NCBI GenBank assembly: GCA_035606695.1 | Contig: DATNEW010000013.1 | Coordinates: forward strand, 62,001-126,000 | From: Gemmatimonadaceae bacterium | GTDB lineage: Bacteria > Gemmatimonadota > Gemmatimonadetes > Gemmatimonadales > Gemmatimonadaceae | Length of the DNA stretch: 64,000 nucleotides | Direction of reading: 5' to 3' | Part shown: piece by piece, positions 45,645-53,843 of the stretch | Layout of the letters: the number at the start of each line of letters is the position of its first letter | Numbering within the stretch: the first letter of the stretch is position 1 | Program-made: the position numbers and the translations under genes | Notes under the pieces: model-generated | The model's input: the letters and a program-made list of their open reading frames with translations, nothing else | Databases searched by the model: none | Told to the model about the DNA's origin: nothing

Positions 45645-46828
45645 CGCTGATCCCTCAACCACGTCGCCGGGTCCACCGACTCCGGCCGGCCGTCGCGGCC
45701 CGCATGACGAATCTCGAAATGGAGGTGTGCCGGCAGCTCGGGATCCGAAACCCCGACGTAGCCAAGCGTCTGCCCCTTCGCGATCGTCTGCTGCTCCCGG
45801 ACCTCGGCGCGTGACAGCGAGCCGTAGATCGAGTAGTCGCCGCCGCCGTGATCGACGATCACCGTGAGCCCGTAGGTTCCAAGCGGCTTGACGCTCACGA
45901 CCTTGCCCGCGGCGACGGAATGTACGGGCGCGTCCGCGTTCGCCTTGATGCCGACGCCGTTCCAGCGAATCGTCGTGTTGCTCGCCGTCTGGGCCTTGCC
46001 GAACGTGTAGAGCAGTTGGCCTTCGACGGGCCAATCCAGCTTGCCGTAATCGTTGGTCTTGATGGTGCTGGCGCTGCGCGGAGCGCTCGGCCGCGCGCTT
46101 TCGGTGCGCCGGCGCTCGGCGTCGATGCTGGCGATGGTATTCGTCAACTGCGCCTCGGTGGCCTTGAGGCGAGCGAGACGATCCTGGACTTGCTTCGCCT
46201 GCTGCCGCGTGCGCGAGAGGTTGCCTTCGCGCTCGCGCTCGAGGCCGCGCAGGCGCTCCTCTTCCTTGGCCTTGTCGCTGCGATTCTCCTCGAGCGCATT
46301 CTGCAAGACGACCAGCCGGTCGTGGTCTCGCTGGACTTCATCGCGCAACTCTTGCACGCGTCCGACGAGCGCCCGGTCGTGCAGGGCCAGCGTATGCAGA
46401 TACTTATAACGCGCCACCAGCTCGCCGAACGAGCGCGCCGACAGCAGCGCCTCGGTGGAGTGCATCGGTCCGCGCTTATAGATGTCGACGAGCCGGCGGT
46501 GCAGGGCGGTACGCTTGGCGGCGAGCTCACCTTCGGCTTCAGCCACCTTCGACGTCGCGATCTCGACGTCCGCGCTGATGCTCGCGAGCTGCGCGTCCAG
46601 CGTCTTCACGATGCGCGCCGTGGCGTCCGCGCGCTGGTCGAGGTTGGAGACTTCCTCGTTCAGATCGTGAACGGAATTCGCCAGCTCGCTCGCGCGGCGT
46701 TCGAGATCCTCGCGCTCGCGGCGGATGCGCTCCAGCGTGTCGCGCTGCGCGCGAATGCGCGTGGCGGGATCCTGGGCGTGCAAGGCCAACGGCGTCGCGA
46801 AGAGGGCAACGACGAAGGCGATCGTCAT
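45641..46828 (-). CDS. EnvC-type murein hydrolase activator (degenerate LytM domain)
   Basis: The 395-residue form starts MTIAFVVALFATPLALHAQ, a good signal peptide, then a long coiled coil (about 25-235) and a C-terminal LytM/M23 fold (about 285-390). LytM zinc ligands are mostly lost: RWNGVGIKA replaces HxGxD and SIYGSLS replaces the YAHL His; only HLHFEIR remains. This matches catalytically inactive EnvC-like activators of cell-division amidases, and the ftsE-ftsX genes lie just upstream. An in-frame ATG at 46975 overlaps the ftsX stop (ATGA), but a dispersed repeat separates it from the signal peptide. Confidence 0.92.
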   Translation of the reverse strand: MTIAFVVALFATPLALHAQDPATRIRAQRDTLERIRREREDLERRASELANSVHDLNEEVSNLDQRADATARIVKTLDAQLASISADVEIATSKVAEAEGELAAKRTALHRRLVDIYKRGPMHSTEALLSARSFGELVARYKYLHTLALHDRALVGRVQELRDEVQRDHDRLVVLQNALEENRSDKAKEEERLRGLEREREGNLSRTRQQAKQVQDRLARLKATEAQLTNTIASIDAERRRTESARPSAPRSASTIKTNDYGKLDWPVEGQLLYTFGKAQTASNTTIRWNGVGIKANADAPVHSVAAGKVVSVKPLGTYGLTVIVDHGGGDYSIYGSLSRAEVREQQTIAKGQTLGYVGVSDPELPAHLHFEIRHAGRDGRPESVDPATWLRDQR

Positions 46829-46944
46829 CCCGAGCGAAGGCGCGTAGCGCCGGAGTCGAGGGACCCCCTTCTCAGCGGACCGCTGCCTATGACTCCTCCG
46901 TCGGGCCGGGGGTCCCTCGACTCGCTCCGCTGGCTCGGGATGAC
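46824..46944. repeat. Dispersed inverted repeat at the EnvC-like 5' end
   Basis: GTCATCCCGAGCGAAGGCG is mirrored by CGCTGGCTCGGGATGAC, with an inner GTCGAGGGACCCCC/GGGGGTCCCTCGAC pair. The minus-strand copy of the left end reads GCTCGGGATGACG and supplies the probable ATG start of the EnvC-like gene. Confidence 0.93.
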
Positions 46945-46971
46945 AACACGCTGCGCTGGTCACGCGTCGCG

Positions 46972-47823
46972 TCATACCCGCCGCAGATGGCGGCCGACGG
47001 ACACCGCGCTGCCGAGCAGTCCCATCAGCGCGCCGAAGAGAATGCCAAGCGTGGCCAGGCGCTGATCGAAGAACGCCGTCTGGAAATGGAGGTATTGCTC
47101 GAGCACGCGCATCGCGAAGTACGTGAGCACGAGCGCCATCGTGCCGCCCAGAATGCCCGTGATCGACCCTTCGATGAGGAACGGCCGGCGAATGAACCCG
47201 TCGGTCGCTCCGACGAGCCGCATGATCGAGATCTCGCGGCTGCGCGACAGGACGGCCATGCGAATCGTCGCGCCGATGATGATCACGGCGACGGCCGCGA
47301 AGGCGAGACCGAGCGCCATGCCGGCGATGCCCGCGATGTTCCGGATGCGGTAGAGCTGCGTGATCCACTCTTCGCCGAACCGGATGTCATCAACAAACTC
47401 ATATGAGCGAATTCTATCAGCCACCTTGCGGACGGTCGCCGGATCGCGAAAGCCCGGCTTGAGCTTCACGTCGAGCGAGGCGGGCAGAAACTCGCCCTCG
47501 AACACGTCCTTGAATTCGCCGAGCTCCTTGCGGGCGCGCTCGAGCGCCTGGTCCTGCGTGACGATCTCGACCTTCGCGACTTCGGGATAGCGTGCGATCG
47601 AATCCGACACGAGTGTGATCCGCTCGACCGGCGTACCGTCGGCGACGAAGGCGCGAATCTCGACGCGCTCCTCCACCTGGCGCAGCGCGTTGCGGATGTT
47701 GAGCGCGACGAGGCCGAACAGGCCGAACGCGAAGAGCGAGAAGGCGATCGTCGTGACGCTGAGCGCGCTCAACAGCGGCGCGCGACGAAAGGCGGTGAGT
47801 GCCGTCTTGAACGAGTGCATCAT
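46972..47823 (-). CDS. ftsX: Cell-division ABC permease FtsX
   Basis: The 283-residue protein has an N-terminal helix (LSVTTIAFSLFAFGLFGLVALNI), a periplasmic domain (about 45-165) and three further transmembrane helices, as in FtsX. It ends VSVGRHLRRV. With FtsE it transmits ATPase state across the membrane to an EnvC-type activator, controlling septal peptidoglycan cleavage. The start overlaps the ftsE stop by ATGA. Confidence 0.93.
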   Translation of the reverse strand: MMHSFKTALTAFRRAPLLSALSVTTIAFSLFAFGLFGLVALNIRNALRQVEERVEIRAFVADGTPVERITLVSDSIARYPEVAKVEIVTQDQALERARKELGEFKDVFEGEFLPASLDVKLKPGFRDPATVRKVADRIRSYEFVDDIRFGEEWITQLYRIRNIAGIAGMALGLAFAAVAVIIIGATIRMAVLSRSREISIMRLVGATDGFIRRPFLIEGSITGILGGTMALVLTYFAMRVLEQYLHFQTAFFDQRLATLGILFGALMGLLGSAVSVGRHLRRV

Positions 47824-48587
47824 TTGCCTCCGGCCGTCGCGGCGGGCACGCCCGACGCGGGCGTCACGCCCGGAATCGCCGGTACGACGGCTTCGGCCGA
47901 ATCAAACACGATCGCGCCATGGTTGAGCTCGATGCACCGGAAATCCGAGCTGCGGACGAGCTCCAGATTGTGCGTCGCCATCAGCACGGCGGTGCCTGAG
48001 GAGTTGATCTCGCGCAGCAGCTGGAAGATGCCGCGCGTCGCACGCTCGTCCAGATTGCCCGTCGGCTCGTCGGCGATGAGCACGAATGGATCGTTCACCA
48101 GCGCGCGCGCGAACGCGACGCGCTGCTGCTCCCCGCCTGACAGCTCCTTGGGGAACGCGGTCGCTTTCGAAGCGAGCCCAACCTGCGTCAGTACGCGGGC
48201 GACTTTGTCCGGGATTTTCGATCGCGGCGCGCCGGTCACCTCGAGCGCGAAGGCGACGTTCTGCTCCGCCGTGCGATCCTCGAGCAACCGGAAATCCTGA
48301 AACACGATGCCAAGGCGCCGCCGCAGCTGCGCGACTTCGCGGCGCTTGATCTCCGTCGAGGAGTAGCCGCTGATGCGTACTTCGCCGGCCGTCGGACGCT
48401 CATCCATGTAGATGAGCTTGAGGATCGTGCTCTTGCCGGCGCCGCTCGGGCCCGTCAAAAAGACGAACTCGCCCTTGTTGACGCGAAAGCTGACGTCGCG
48501 CAGCGCGGGCGCTCCGCCGGCGGCGCGCGGATAGGTGTGCGTGACTTTGTCGAAGCGAATCACTGGAACGTTGAGCTCGGGGAACAT
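47820..48587 (-). CDS. ftsE: Cell-division ATP-binding protein FtsE
   Basis: The 255-residue ABC ATPase has Walker A GPSGAGKSTILKLIY, Q-loop VFQDFRLLED, signature LSGGEQQRVAFARAL, Walker B VLIADEPTGNLD and the switch MATHN. The IRFDKVTHTYP start and RLLEDRTAEQNVAFALEV are FtsE-like. An extra tail of about 30 Ala/Pro/Val-rich residues after the ATPase core is longer than usual. It is first in the ftsE-ftsX-activator operon. Confidence 0.94.
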   Translation of the reverse strand: MFPELNVPVIRFDKVTHTYPRAAGGAPALRDVSFRVNKGEFVFLTGPSGAGKSTILKLIYMDERPTAGEVRISGYSSTEIKRREVAQLRRRLGIVFQDFRLLEDRTAEQNVAFALEVTGAPRSKIPDKVARVLTQVGLASKATAFPKELSGGEQQRVAFARALVNDPFVLIADEPTGNLDERATRGIFQLLREINSSGTAVLMATHNLELVRSSDFRCIELNHGAIVFDSAEAVVPAIPGVTPASGVPAATAGGK

Positions 48588-48674
48588 CGCGAGTGCCGCC
48601 GTCGCGGCAGCTGTCTCACCTGTTCTCTGGACGGCTCAACGCGTTACAGAGTCACTGCCTACACTCGCGAACAC

Positions 48675-49811
48675 TCAATTCTGCGGCGAAGCGAGCACGA
48701 CGTCCGCCCCGCTCTCGCCCCAGTTCCAGCCCGGCTGCGACGTGATCGTATCGAGAATCGCTTTCAGCAGCCCGATCAACATGGGGCCAAGCAGGATGCC
48801 GACGAGGCCGAACGTGTAGACGCCCGTGATGAGCGCCACGAGCATCCAGTAGAAATTCAGCACCTTCGACCGTTCAGCGGCGATCTTCGGCCGCAGGAAC
48901 GTCGAGATGTACACCGTATTGACGAAGAAGCCGATCACCACCATCGCGATGCCGCGCCCGGGCGAGTCGGCGAAGATCGCGAGCCACGCCGCGACCGGCA
49001 GGTACACGCTCCACGAGCCGACGATCGGGAAGAACCCGATGATGAACGACAATATGGCCAGCACGCCGGCGAGCGGAACGCCGAAGATCAGGCACATCAC
49101 CAGGATGATCACCGACTTCACGGTCTGCGTGAGGAACGTCGAGTAGATCGCGCCGTACAACACGCCGCGCAGATTGTTCTCGAGCGCCGTCGAGAGCTCG
49201 CCGTACCGCGGCGGAATTCGCTGCCGCAGATAGTCACCGATCTCCTCGGCGTCGCCCATCACGTAGTAGACGGTGAAGACGAAGATCGTCGCGGCGATCG
49301 AGATGCTCACGATCGCCGACCGCAGCGAGCCCAGGATGTTGGTGCCGTAGTTGGACGCGACGATGACGTAATGCTTGACCGCCGCGCCCGTGTTGGCGTT
49401 CTGAAGAAACGGCAGCCGATGGAGCGACGCGTCGATCTTGGTCGCGATCTCGTCCTGGTGCGTGTCGATGTAGCCCGCGACGTCCGCGATCTCTTCGTAG
49501 CTATACGCGGTGAGCGCCGCGATGGGAACGATCAGCATGAGCAGCGTGATCGTCGCGGACACGACCTTGTTGGGAATTCGTCGCAGCAGCCGGCCGTAGA
49601 TGGGCCGCATGTACATCGCGACGATGATCCCGAGGATCGCGGCGATGATGACGGTCTTCACCATCCACAGGAAGAGCACGACGATGATCACGAACAGGAT
49701 CGTCGTGACCATCATCCGGCGAAGCTCGGGCAGCGTGAGCTCGGCCAGCGTGGGTGCGGTGCGGCGTTCGACCCGTCGGCGCTCGGGCGCGACGGACAAT
49801 GGTTCGGCCAT
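48675..49811 (-). CDS. AI-2E family (UPF0118) membrane permease
   Basis: The 378-residue protein has about seven hydrophobic segments and the AI-2E family pattern: an early paired-helix region, a central amphipathic domain (about 100-190), ILVMCLIFGVPLAGVLAILSFIIGFFPIVGSW, and a final VALITGVYTFGLVGILLGPMLIGLL. Family members include TqsA and several Na+/H+ antiporters, so substrate is open. The N-terminal 30 residues are basic and cytoplasmic. It lies 87 bases upstream of ftsE on the same strand. Confidence 0.9.
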   Translation of the reverse strand: MAEPLSVAPERRRVERRTAPTLAELTLPELRRMMVTTILFVIIVVLFLWMVKTVIIAAILGIIVAMYMRPIYGRLLRRIPNKVVSATITLLMLIVPIAALTAYSYEEIADVAGYIDTHQDEIATKIDASLHRLPFLQNANTGAAVKHYVIVASNYGTNILGSLRSAIVSISIAATIFVFTVYYVMGDAEEIGDYLRQRIPPRYGELSTALENNLRGVLYGAIYSTFLTQTVKSVIILVMCLIFGVPLAGVLAILSFIIGFFPIVGSWSVYLPVAAWLAIFADSPGRGIAMVVIGFFVNTVYISTFLRPKIAAERSKVLNFYWMLVALITGVYTFGLVGILLGPMLIGLLKAILDTITSQPGWNWGESGADVVLASPQN

Positions 49812-49838
49812 AAGGGCCCGTGAAGGGCGCGAGGAGGA

Positions 49839-50987
49839 CTAGGTCAGAGCTTGTTCGATGTCTCCGATCAGGTCGTTTGCACTTTCGATGCCTATGCTCA
49901 GCCGTAGAAATCCGTCTGGAATGCCCGCCGCGGCCCGTCCTTCCGGCGTCAGATGCGCATGCGACGTGAACCTGGGCTCCGAAACAATTGAATCGACTCC
50001 GCCCAGGCTCGGCGCGTGTCGAATGAGCTGGAGCTTGTTCAGGAATCGTTCGGCTGCCTTGGCGCCGCCTTCGAGCTCGATCGCCAGCATGCCGCCGAAG
50101 CCGTCCATGAGCTCGCGCGCGACCGCGTGATCGGGATGCGACGGCAATCCTGAATAGTGCACGCGCCGAATGTCCGTCCGATCGCTGCACCACACGGCCA
50201 CGCGCATGGCGTTCTCGTTCTGACGGCGGACGCGCACGTCGAGGGTCTTGAGGCCTCGCTCGAGCAGCCACGCGGCGAAGGGATCGGGCGCCTGGCCCCA
50301 CAGCATCATCTTGCCCTTCACTTCGTCGCAGTATGACGCGGTGCCGCACACGACGCCGGCGAGAATGTCGTGGTGGCCATTGAGATATTTCGTGGCCGAG
50401 TGAATGACGACGTCCGCGCCATGTTCGAGCGGCCGCAGGTTGATCGGACTGGCGAACGTCGAGTCGACGACGAGCGCGATCCCCGCGTCCTTCGTGATGT
50501 AGCTGACCGGCCGCAGATCGAGCACGCGGCACGTGGGGTTCACCGGTGTCTCGAGGAAGATCGCGCGCGTCTGCTTCCGCAGATGATTGCGCCAGACGCG
50601 CGTCTCCGTCGGATCGACCAGCGAAACGTCGATGCCGAGCGCGGCGAACTCGCGGCTCAAGAGCGCGCTGACGCCGCCGTAAATCCACGCGCTCGCGATG
50701 ATGTGATCGCCGGGGCGGAGCAGCGCGAGCAGCGCGCACGCGGCGGCGCCCATGCCGCTGCCAAGAAGCACCGCGGCCTCGCTGCCCTCGAGCGCGGCGA
50801 TGCGCGCCTGCACGACTTCGGCGTTGGGATTGTTGCCGTAGCGCGGATAGCGCAGCCCTTCGCCGCTGCCGATTTCCTGAACGAAGTTGACGGATTGATA
50901 CAACGGCGCGACGACCGGCGTGTCCGCGGCGTGTTCGTCGATGCCGCCGTGAATCGCGATCGTGGCGCGGTCGAGTGGAGTGGTCAT
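49839..50987 (-). CDS. Cys/Met-metabolism PLP-dependent enzyme (cystathionine gamma-synthase-like)
   Basis: The 382-residue protein has the family features ATIAIHGGIDEHAADTPVVAPLYQSVNF, YPRYGNNPNAEVVQARIAALEG, VVDSTFASPINLRPLEHGADVVIHSATKYLNGHHD (PLP lysine) and LRLSIGIESANDLIGDIEQAL. It could be cystathionine gamma-synthase, gamma-lyase or methionine gamma-lyase; motifs alone do not decide. The start lies nine bases after the TAA of the small upstream gene, so it is in the same transcript as the STAS/HATPase genes. Confidence 0.93.
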   Translation of the reverse strand: MTTPLDRATIAIHGGIDEHAADTPVVAPLYQSVNFVQEIGSGEGLRYPRYGNNPNAEVVQARIAALEGSEAAVLLGSGMGAAACALLALLRPGDHIIASAWIYGGVSALLSREFAALGIDVSLVDPTETRVWRNHLRKQTRAIFLETPVNPTCRVLDLRPVSYITKDAGIALVVDSTFASPINLRPLEHGADVVIHSATKYLNGHHDILAGVVCGTASYCDEVKGKMMLWGQAPDPFAAWLLERGLKTLDVRVRRQNENAMRVAVWCSDRTDIRRVHYSGLPSHPDHAVARELMDGFGGMLAIELEGGAKAAERFLNKLQLIRHAPSLGGVDSIVSEPRFTSHAHLTPEGRAAAGIPDGFLRLSIGIESANDLIGDIEQALT

Positions 50988-50996
50988 GAGGGTCCG

Positions 50997-51308
50997 TTAG
51001 GCGAGTGCGGTGCCGCGTCGTCCACGCGTGTCGAGATCGGGTTTGACCACACGAACGGTTTCCGACGGCGCGACGCCGACGATGTCTCGCACGATGACGT
51101 CGCCCAGGCGCACGTCGCCCGTAATGCGAACGACGGCGAGCTCGCCGCGGCGCGGACCGTACACCCACGCGAGCTCGCCGTCGTCGAGGAGGCGTGCGCG
51201 GGCGTCGCGCTCGTTCATCATCACCACGGGGCCGCGGTCGTCGTCGCCTTTCCGCGTGGCGATGAACGATGCGATGCGCAGCGGACGGTTCAACAGTTCA
51301 CTGTCCAA
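50997..51308 (-). CDS. Small conserved-looking protein of unknown function
   Basis: The reading frame is open from about 51497, but the credible protein starts at TTG 51308 (MDSELLNRPLRIASFIATR), just after the STAS-like gene stop, giving 103 residues. It has a beta-rich pattern (GPVVMMNERDARARLLDDG, LAWVYGPRRGELAVVRITGDV, LGDVIVRDIVGVAPSETVRVV). I do not recognise the family. Position between the STAS-like gene and a PLP enzyme in one run supports a real gene. Confidence 0.55.
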   Translation of the reverse strand: MDSELLNRPLRIASFIATRKGDDDRGPVVMMNERDARARLLDDGELAWVYGPRRGELAVVRITGDVRLGDVIVRDIVGVAPSETVRVVKPDLDTRGRRGTALA

Positions 51309-51331
51309 TGCTCGACCCCGCGCTGGAGAGG

Positions 51332-51889
51332 CTATCCCCGCAGATTTCCGACGACGACATACTGTCCGTCGGCCTTCATCATCACTCGCCGCCGGCAGAG
51401 CGATTCGAGCGCCTCTTCGGCGATCGCGATGCCTTCGTCCATGCGCAAGGCGATTTCCATCGCGTCGGCGCGACCCAGTTCGTACGCGGCTTCCCACGCG
51501 CGGCGTTCGTCATCGCGCAGGACGCCCATGAGGCGCACGCGACCGTCATCCTCGACCGCGGCCGCGAGATCGTGGCGCTCGAGCACCGCCTCGATCGCGT
51601 CGCAGTGATCCTCCGTGACGCCGCGGAACAGGAAGTACGCGTCGCACGGCGGATCGTCCGACAGGTAGCGCATCAAGAGCTTCGCCACGACTTCGTCGGC
51701 GCACGAGAAGTCGATCATCGACACGCGCGAAAAATCGATCACGGTCAGCGCGCGCTCGGACGAGTCGCTCAGCAGCAGCTCGATCTGATTGCGCACTGCG
51801 GCGCCCGTCGGGCGCGTGACGAGATTCGAGTACAGATCGCAGGCGAGCGTCTGCCGCAGCACGCTGCTGACGTCGATGTGATTCAACAC
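51332..51889 (-). CDS. STAS-domain-like protein
   Basis: The 185-residue protein starts at GTG 51889. Residues about 25-110 form a STAS-like fold: ERALTVIDFSRVSMIDFSCADEVVAKLLMRYL places a Ser-rich loop (MIDFSCADE) where anti-sigma antagonists carry their phosphoserine. The remainder is helical (LRDDERRAWEAAYELGRADAMEIALRM). It sits 73 bases downstream of the HATPase gene. A partner-switching role is inferred from family and neighbour. Confidence 0.75.
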   Translation of the reverse strand: MLNHIDVSSVLRQTLACDLYSNLVTRPTGAAVRNQIELLLSDSSERALTVIDFSRVSMIDFSCADEVVAKLLMRYLSDDPPCDAYFLFRGVTEDHCDAIEAVLERHDLAAAVEDDGRVRLMGVLRDDERRAWEAAYELGRADAMEIALRMDEGIAIAEEALESLCRRRVMMKADGQYVVVGNLRG

Positions 51890-51962
51890 CGGCTCACGCT
51901 CGCCACGTCATTGTTCCTTGCTGCGGCGCTTCGCACCTTGCCTCGGAATTCTTCATCCATAG

Positions 51963-52850
51963 TCACGCCCCGGAAACGCCTTCTGGAATGATGACCTGCA
52001 CCTGGCTGCCTTGGAAAGGCGGCAACTGCTCGGCGAGCGGTACATCGTCGTCCCAACTCGGGACGATCGAGATACGTGCCGTGCCGCTTCGGACCGACAA
52101 TTTTCCGTTCCAACGTCCAACGTAGTTGCGTGCGCCCGCGAGCCCTTGTCCGCGGCCGCGGTCGCGAAACCGGCTGACGCCGCGAATCACCGCCTCTTCG
52201 AGCGCCGCGGCGTCGTCCCACCGCGAGCTCGGCATGTGTCCCGGCGTAGTCTCGAGCGATTTACGGAAGCCGAGCCCGGCGTCGCACACCGCAATCACGA
52301 CGACGCGCCGCCCGAGACGCTTCGTCCATCGATAGCTCTGCACCGCCACCCAACCGCCCTGTCCGGCGTGCTCGATGATGTTCTGGCAGACCTCGGACAA
52401 TGTCATCGCGAAGCCGATGATCGCCTTCGATTCGAGCTTGAGCTCGTTCTTGATGATCTTCTGCGCGCGCTCCTGCACGCGGCCGACGACGTCGTGCACG
52501 TCGTCGCTCTTGGTGATCGGCGTGATGTCGAGGAGCGAGTTCGACTCACCGCTGTCGCGCCGCTTTGGGTAGCTGCCATGCAGATCGTACAACGACTCGG
52601 CGTGCTGGAAAAACGCGGCGCGCGCCCAGTACGACGCGGTCTCTTCCAGTTCCGGCACGGCCAGCGCGGGACGTTCGGTGCGCGTCTGCGCGAGCGTCAA
52701 CAGCGCGGTGAGACCATACGGCGACGACCAGCGCGCATGCCGCGCGTCCACGAGAATCTTGGTGTCGGCCGGAAGAGGAGCCACCTGCTCCAGCACCTGT
52801 TCGAAGGAGTGGTCGTCGAGCGAGGGCGGAACGGTGATGACGTGAGTCAC
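51963..52850 (-). CDS. HATPase (RsbW/histidine-kinase-like) protein with N-terminal STAS-like part
   Basis: The 295-residue protein starts at GTG 52850, overlapping the sugar-kinase stop (GTGA). Residues about 1-90 are STAS-like (TKILVDARHARWSSPYGLTALLTL). Residues about 130-290 have a GHKL ATPase core: the N-box SEVCQNIIEHAG, G1 VVIAVCDAGLGF, and G2 RGRGQGLAGARNY. No histidine-phosphorylation domain is present. The neighbouring STAS-like protein is an expected phosphorylation or binding partner by analogy with RsbW/RsbV. Confidence 0.8.
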   Translation of the reverse strand: MTHVITVPPSLDDHSFEQVLEQVAPLPADTKILVDARHARWSSPYGLTALLTLAQTRTERPALAVPELEETASYWARAAFFQHAESLYDLHGSYPKRRDSGESNSLLDITPITKSDDVHDVVGRVQERAQKIIKNELKLESKAIIGFAMTLSEVCQNIIEHAGQGGWVAVQSYRWTKRLGRRVVVIAVCDAGLGFRKSLETTPGHMPSSRWDDAAALEEAVIRGVSRFRDRGRGQGLAGARNYVGRWNGKLSVRSGTARISIVPSWDDDVPLAEQLPPFQGSQVQVIIPEGVSGA

Positions 52851-53824
52851 GTGAGGCTGATCTTTCCTCTGAGATGGTTCGCGAGGCCCGTGGCACCCCG
52901 GTGCCCGACGTTGCGCGCCGCGGCGCGATGCGCGGCGAGGATGGCGGCGTTCAAGTTATCACCGGCGAGCAGCCTGGAGAAATAGGTTGCACCCCAGACA
53001 TCTCCACATCCTGTCGGGTCGCCGTGATTTGTGATGTGTTCCGCCGGAATGAGAGAGGTTTTGATGGGCGTATGGGCGTACGGGCGTGTGGGCGTATGGG
53101 CGTGACGGAGATCAGAGATCGAATCAAAATCAGACGGCGCGAAATAGACGGCGCCCTTCTTTCCGAGCGTCACGACCAGGGACTTCACGCCTTCGTGCAA
53201 CGCGGTCGCGGCCAGCGCCATCGGATCGGGCGCGAGCATCGACATCTCGTCCTCGTTCACCTGGAGAAAATCGAACGAGGCACACCACTCGCGCACGTTC
53301 GGAATGGGGCGCAGCGTTCGCAATCCATCCGGCTGCACGGCCCACGCGAGCATGTGCAGGTCGCAGTAGATCGGTCCGCGAAAGTGTTGTCTGATCAGCT
53401 GCACCGTCTCGAGATCGAGCTCCCATCCGCTCAGGAAATTGACATAGAGCGCGTCGAGACGCGCGCTCTCGAGGACGGGTTTGAGACCGAGCCACGTCCA
53501 TCCGGGCACGCCGCCCGAGAGAATCTCGCTGCGGCGCTCGTCGTCGTAGTAGCGCAGCTCGACGCGATTGTTCGGATACGGCACGGCGATGAGCGCCGCG
53601 TCGTCGGCGATGTGCTCGAGCGATTGGGTGAAGCGCGTCGCGCGATCGGCGAGATCGTCGCCCACCTTGATGATCGGCACGATCGACCAATCGTCGGCCA
53701 GCGCGGCATCGAGACCGCCGAGCGCGTAGGTGATGCCGCCCCACTCCTCGATTTTCGTGTTGTGCGGCGGACGGCCGTAGATCACGTCCCACACGATCGA
53801 ACCGATGACGCCGACGCGCTTCAT
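52847..53824 (-). CDS. PfkB-family carbohydrate kinase
   Basis: The 325-residue protein starts MKRVGVIGSIVWDVIYG. The ribokinase-fold features are GGITYALGGLDAALADDW (the GG switch), VNEDEMSMLAPDP, VVTLGKKGAVYF, and the PfkB signature GDPTGCGDVWGATYFSRLL with the catalytic Asp. Residues about 240-253 (AHTPTRPYAHTP) are encoded by an octamer array also present in uvrA and probably lie in a surface loop. The sugar substrate is not clear. Upstream is the ROK kinase; downstream the HATPase. Confidence 0.9.
   Translation of the reverse strand: MKRVGVIGSIVWDVIYGRPPHNTKIEEWGGITYALGGLDAALADDWSIVPIIKVGDDLADRATRFTQSLEHIADDAALIAVPYPNNRVELRYYDDERRSEILSGGVPGWTWLGLKPVLESARLDALYVNFLSGWELDLETVQLIRQHFRGPIYCDLHMLAWAVQPDGLRTLRPIPNVREWCASFDFLQVNEDEMSMLAPDPMALAATALHEGVKSLVVTLGKKGAVYFAPSDFDSISDLRHAHTPTRPYAHTPIKTSLIPAEHITNHGDPTGCGDVWGATYFSRLLAGDNLNAAILAAHRAAARNVGHRGATGLANHLRGKISLT
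53066..53105. repeat. Octamer array (GGGCGTAT-type x5) inside the PfkB-family gene
   Basis: Units GGGCGTAT, GGGCGTAC, GGGCGTGT, GGGCGTAT and GGGCGTGA occupy 40 bases, the same length, unit and orientation relative to coding as the uvrA array at 17074-17113. Confidence 0.9.
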
Positions 53825-53843
53825 GACCGAGGATGACCGCTGG

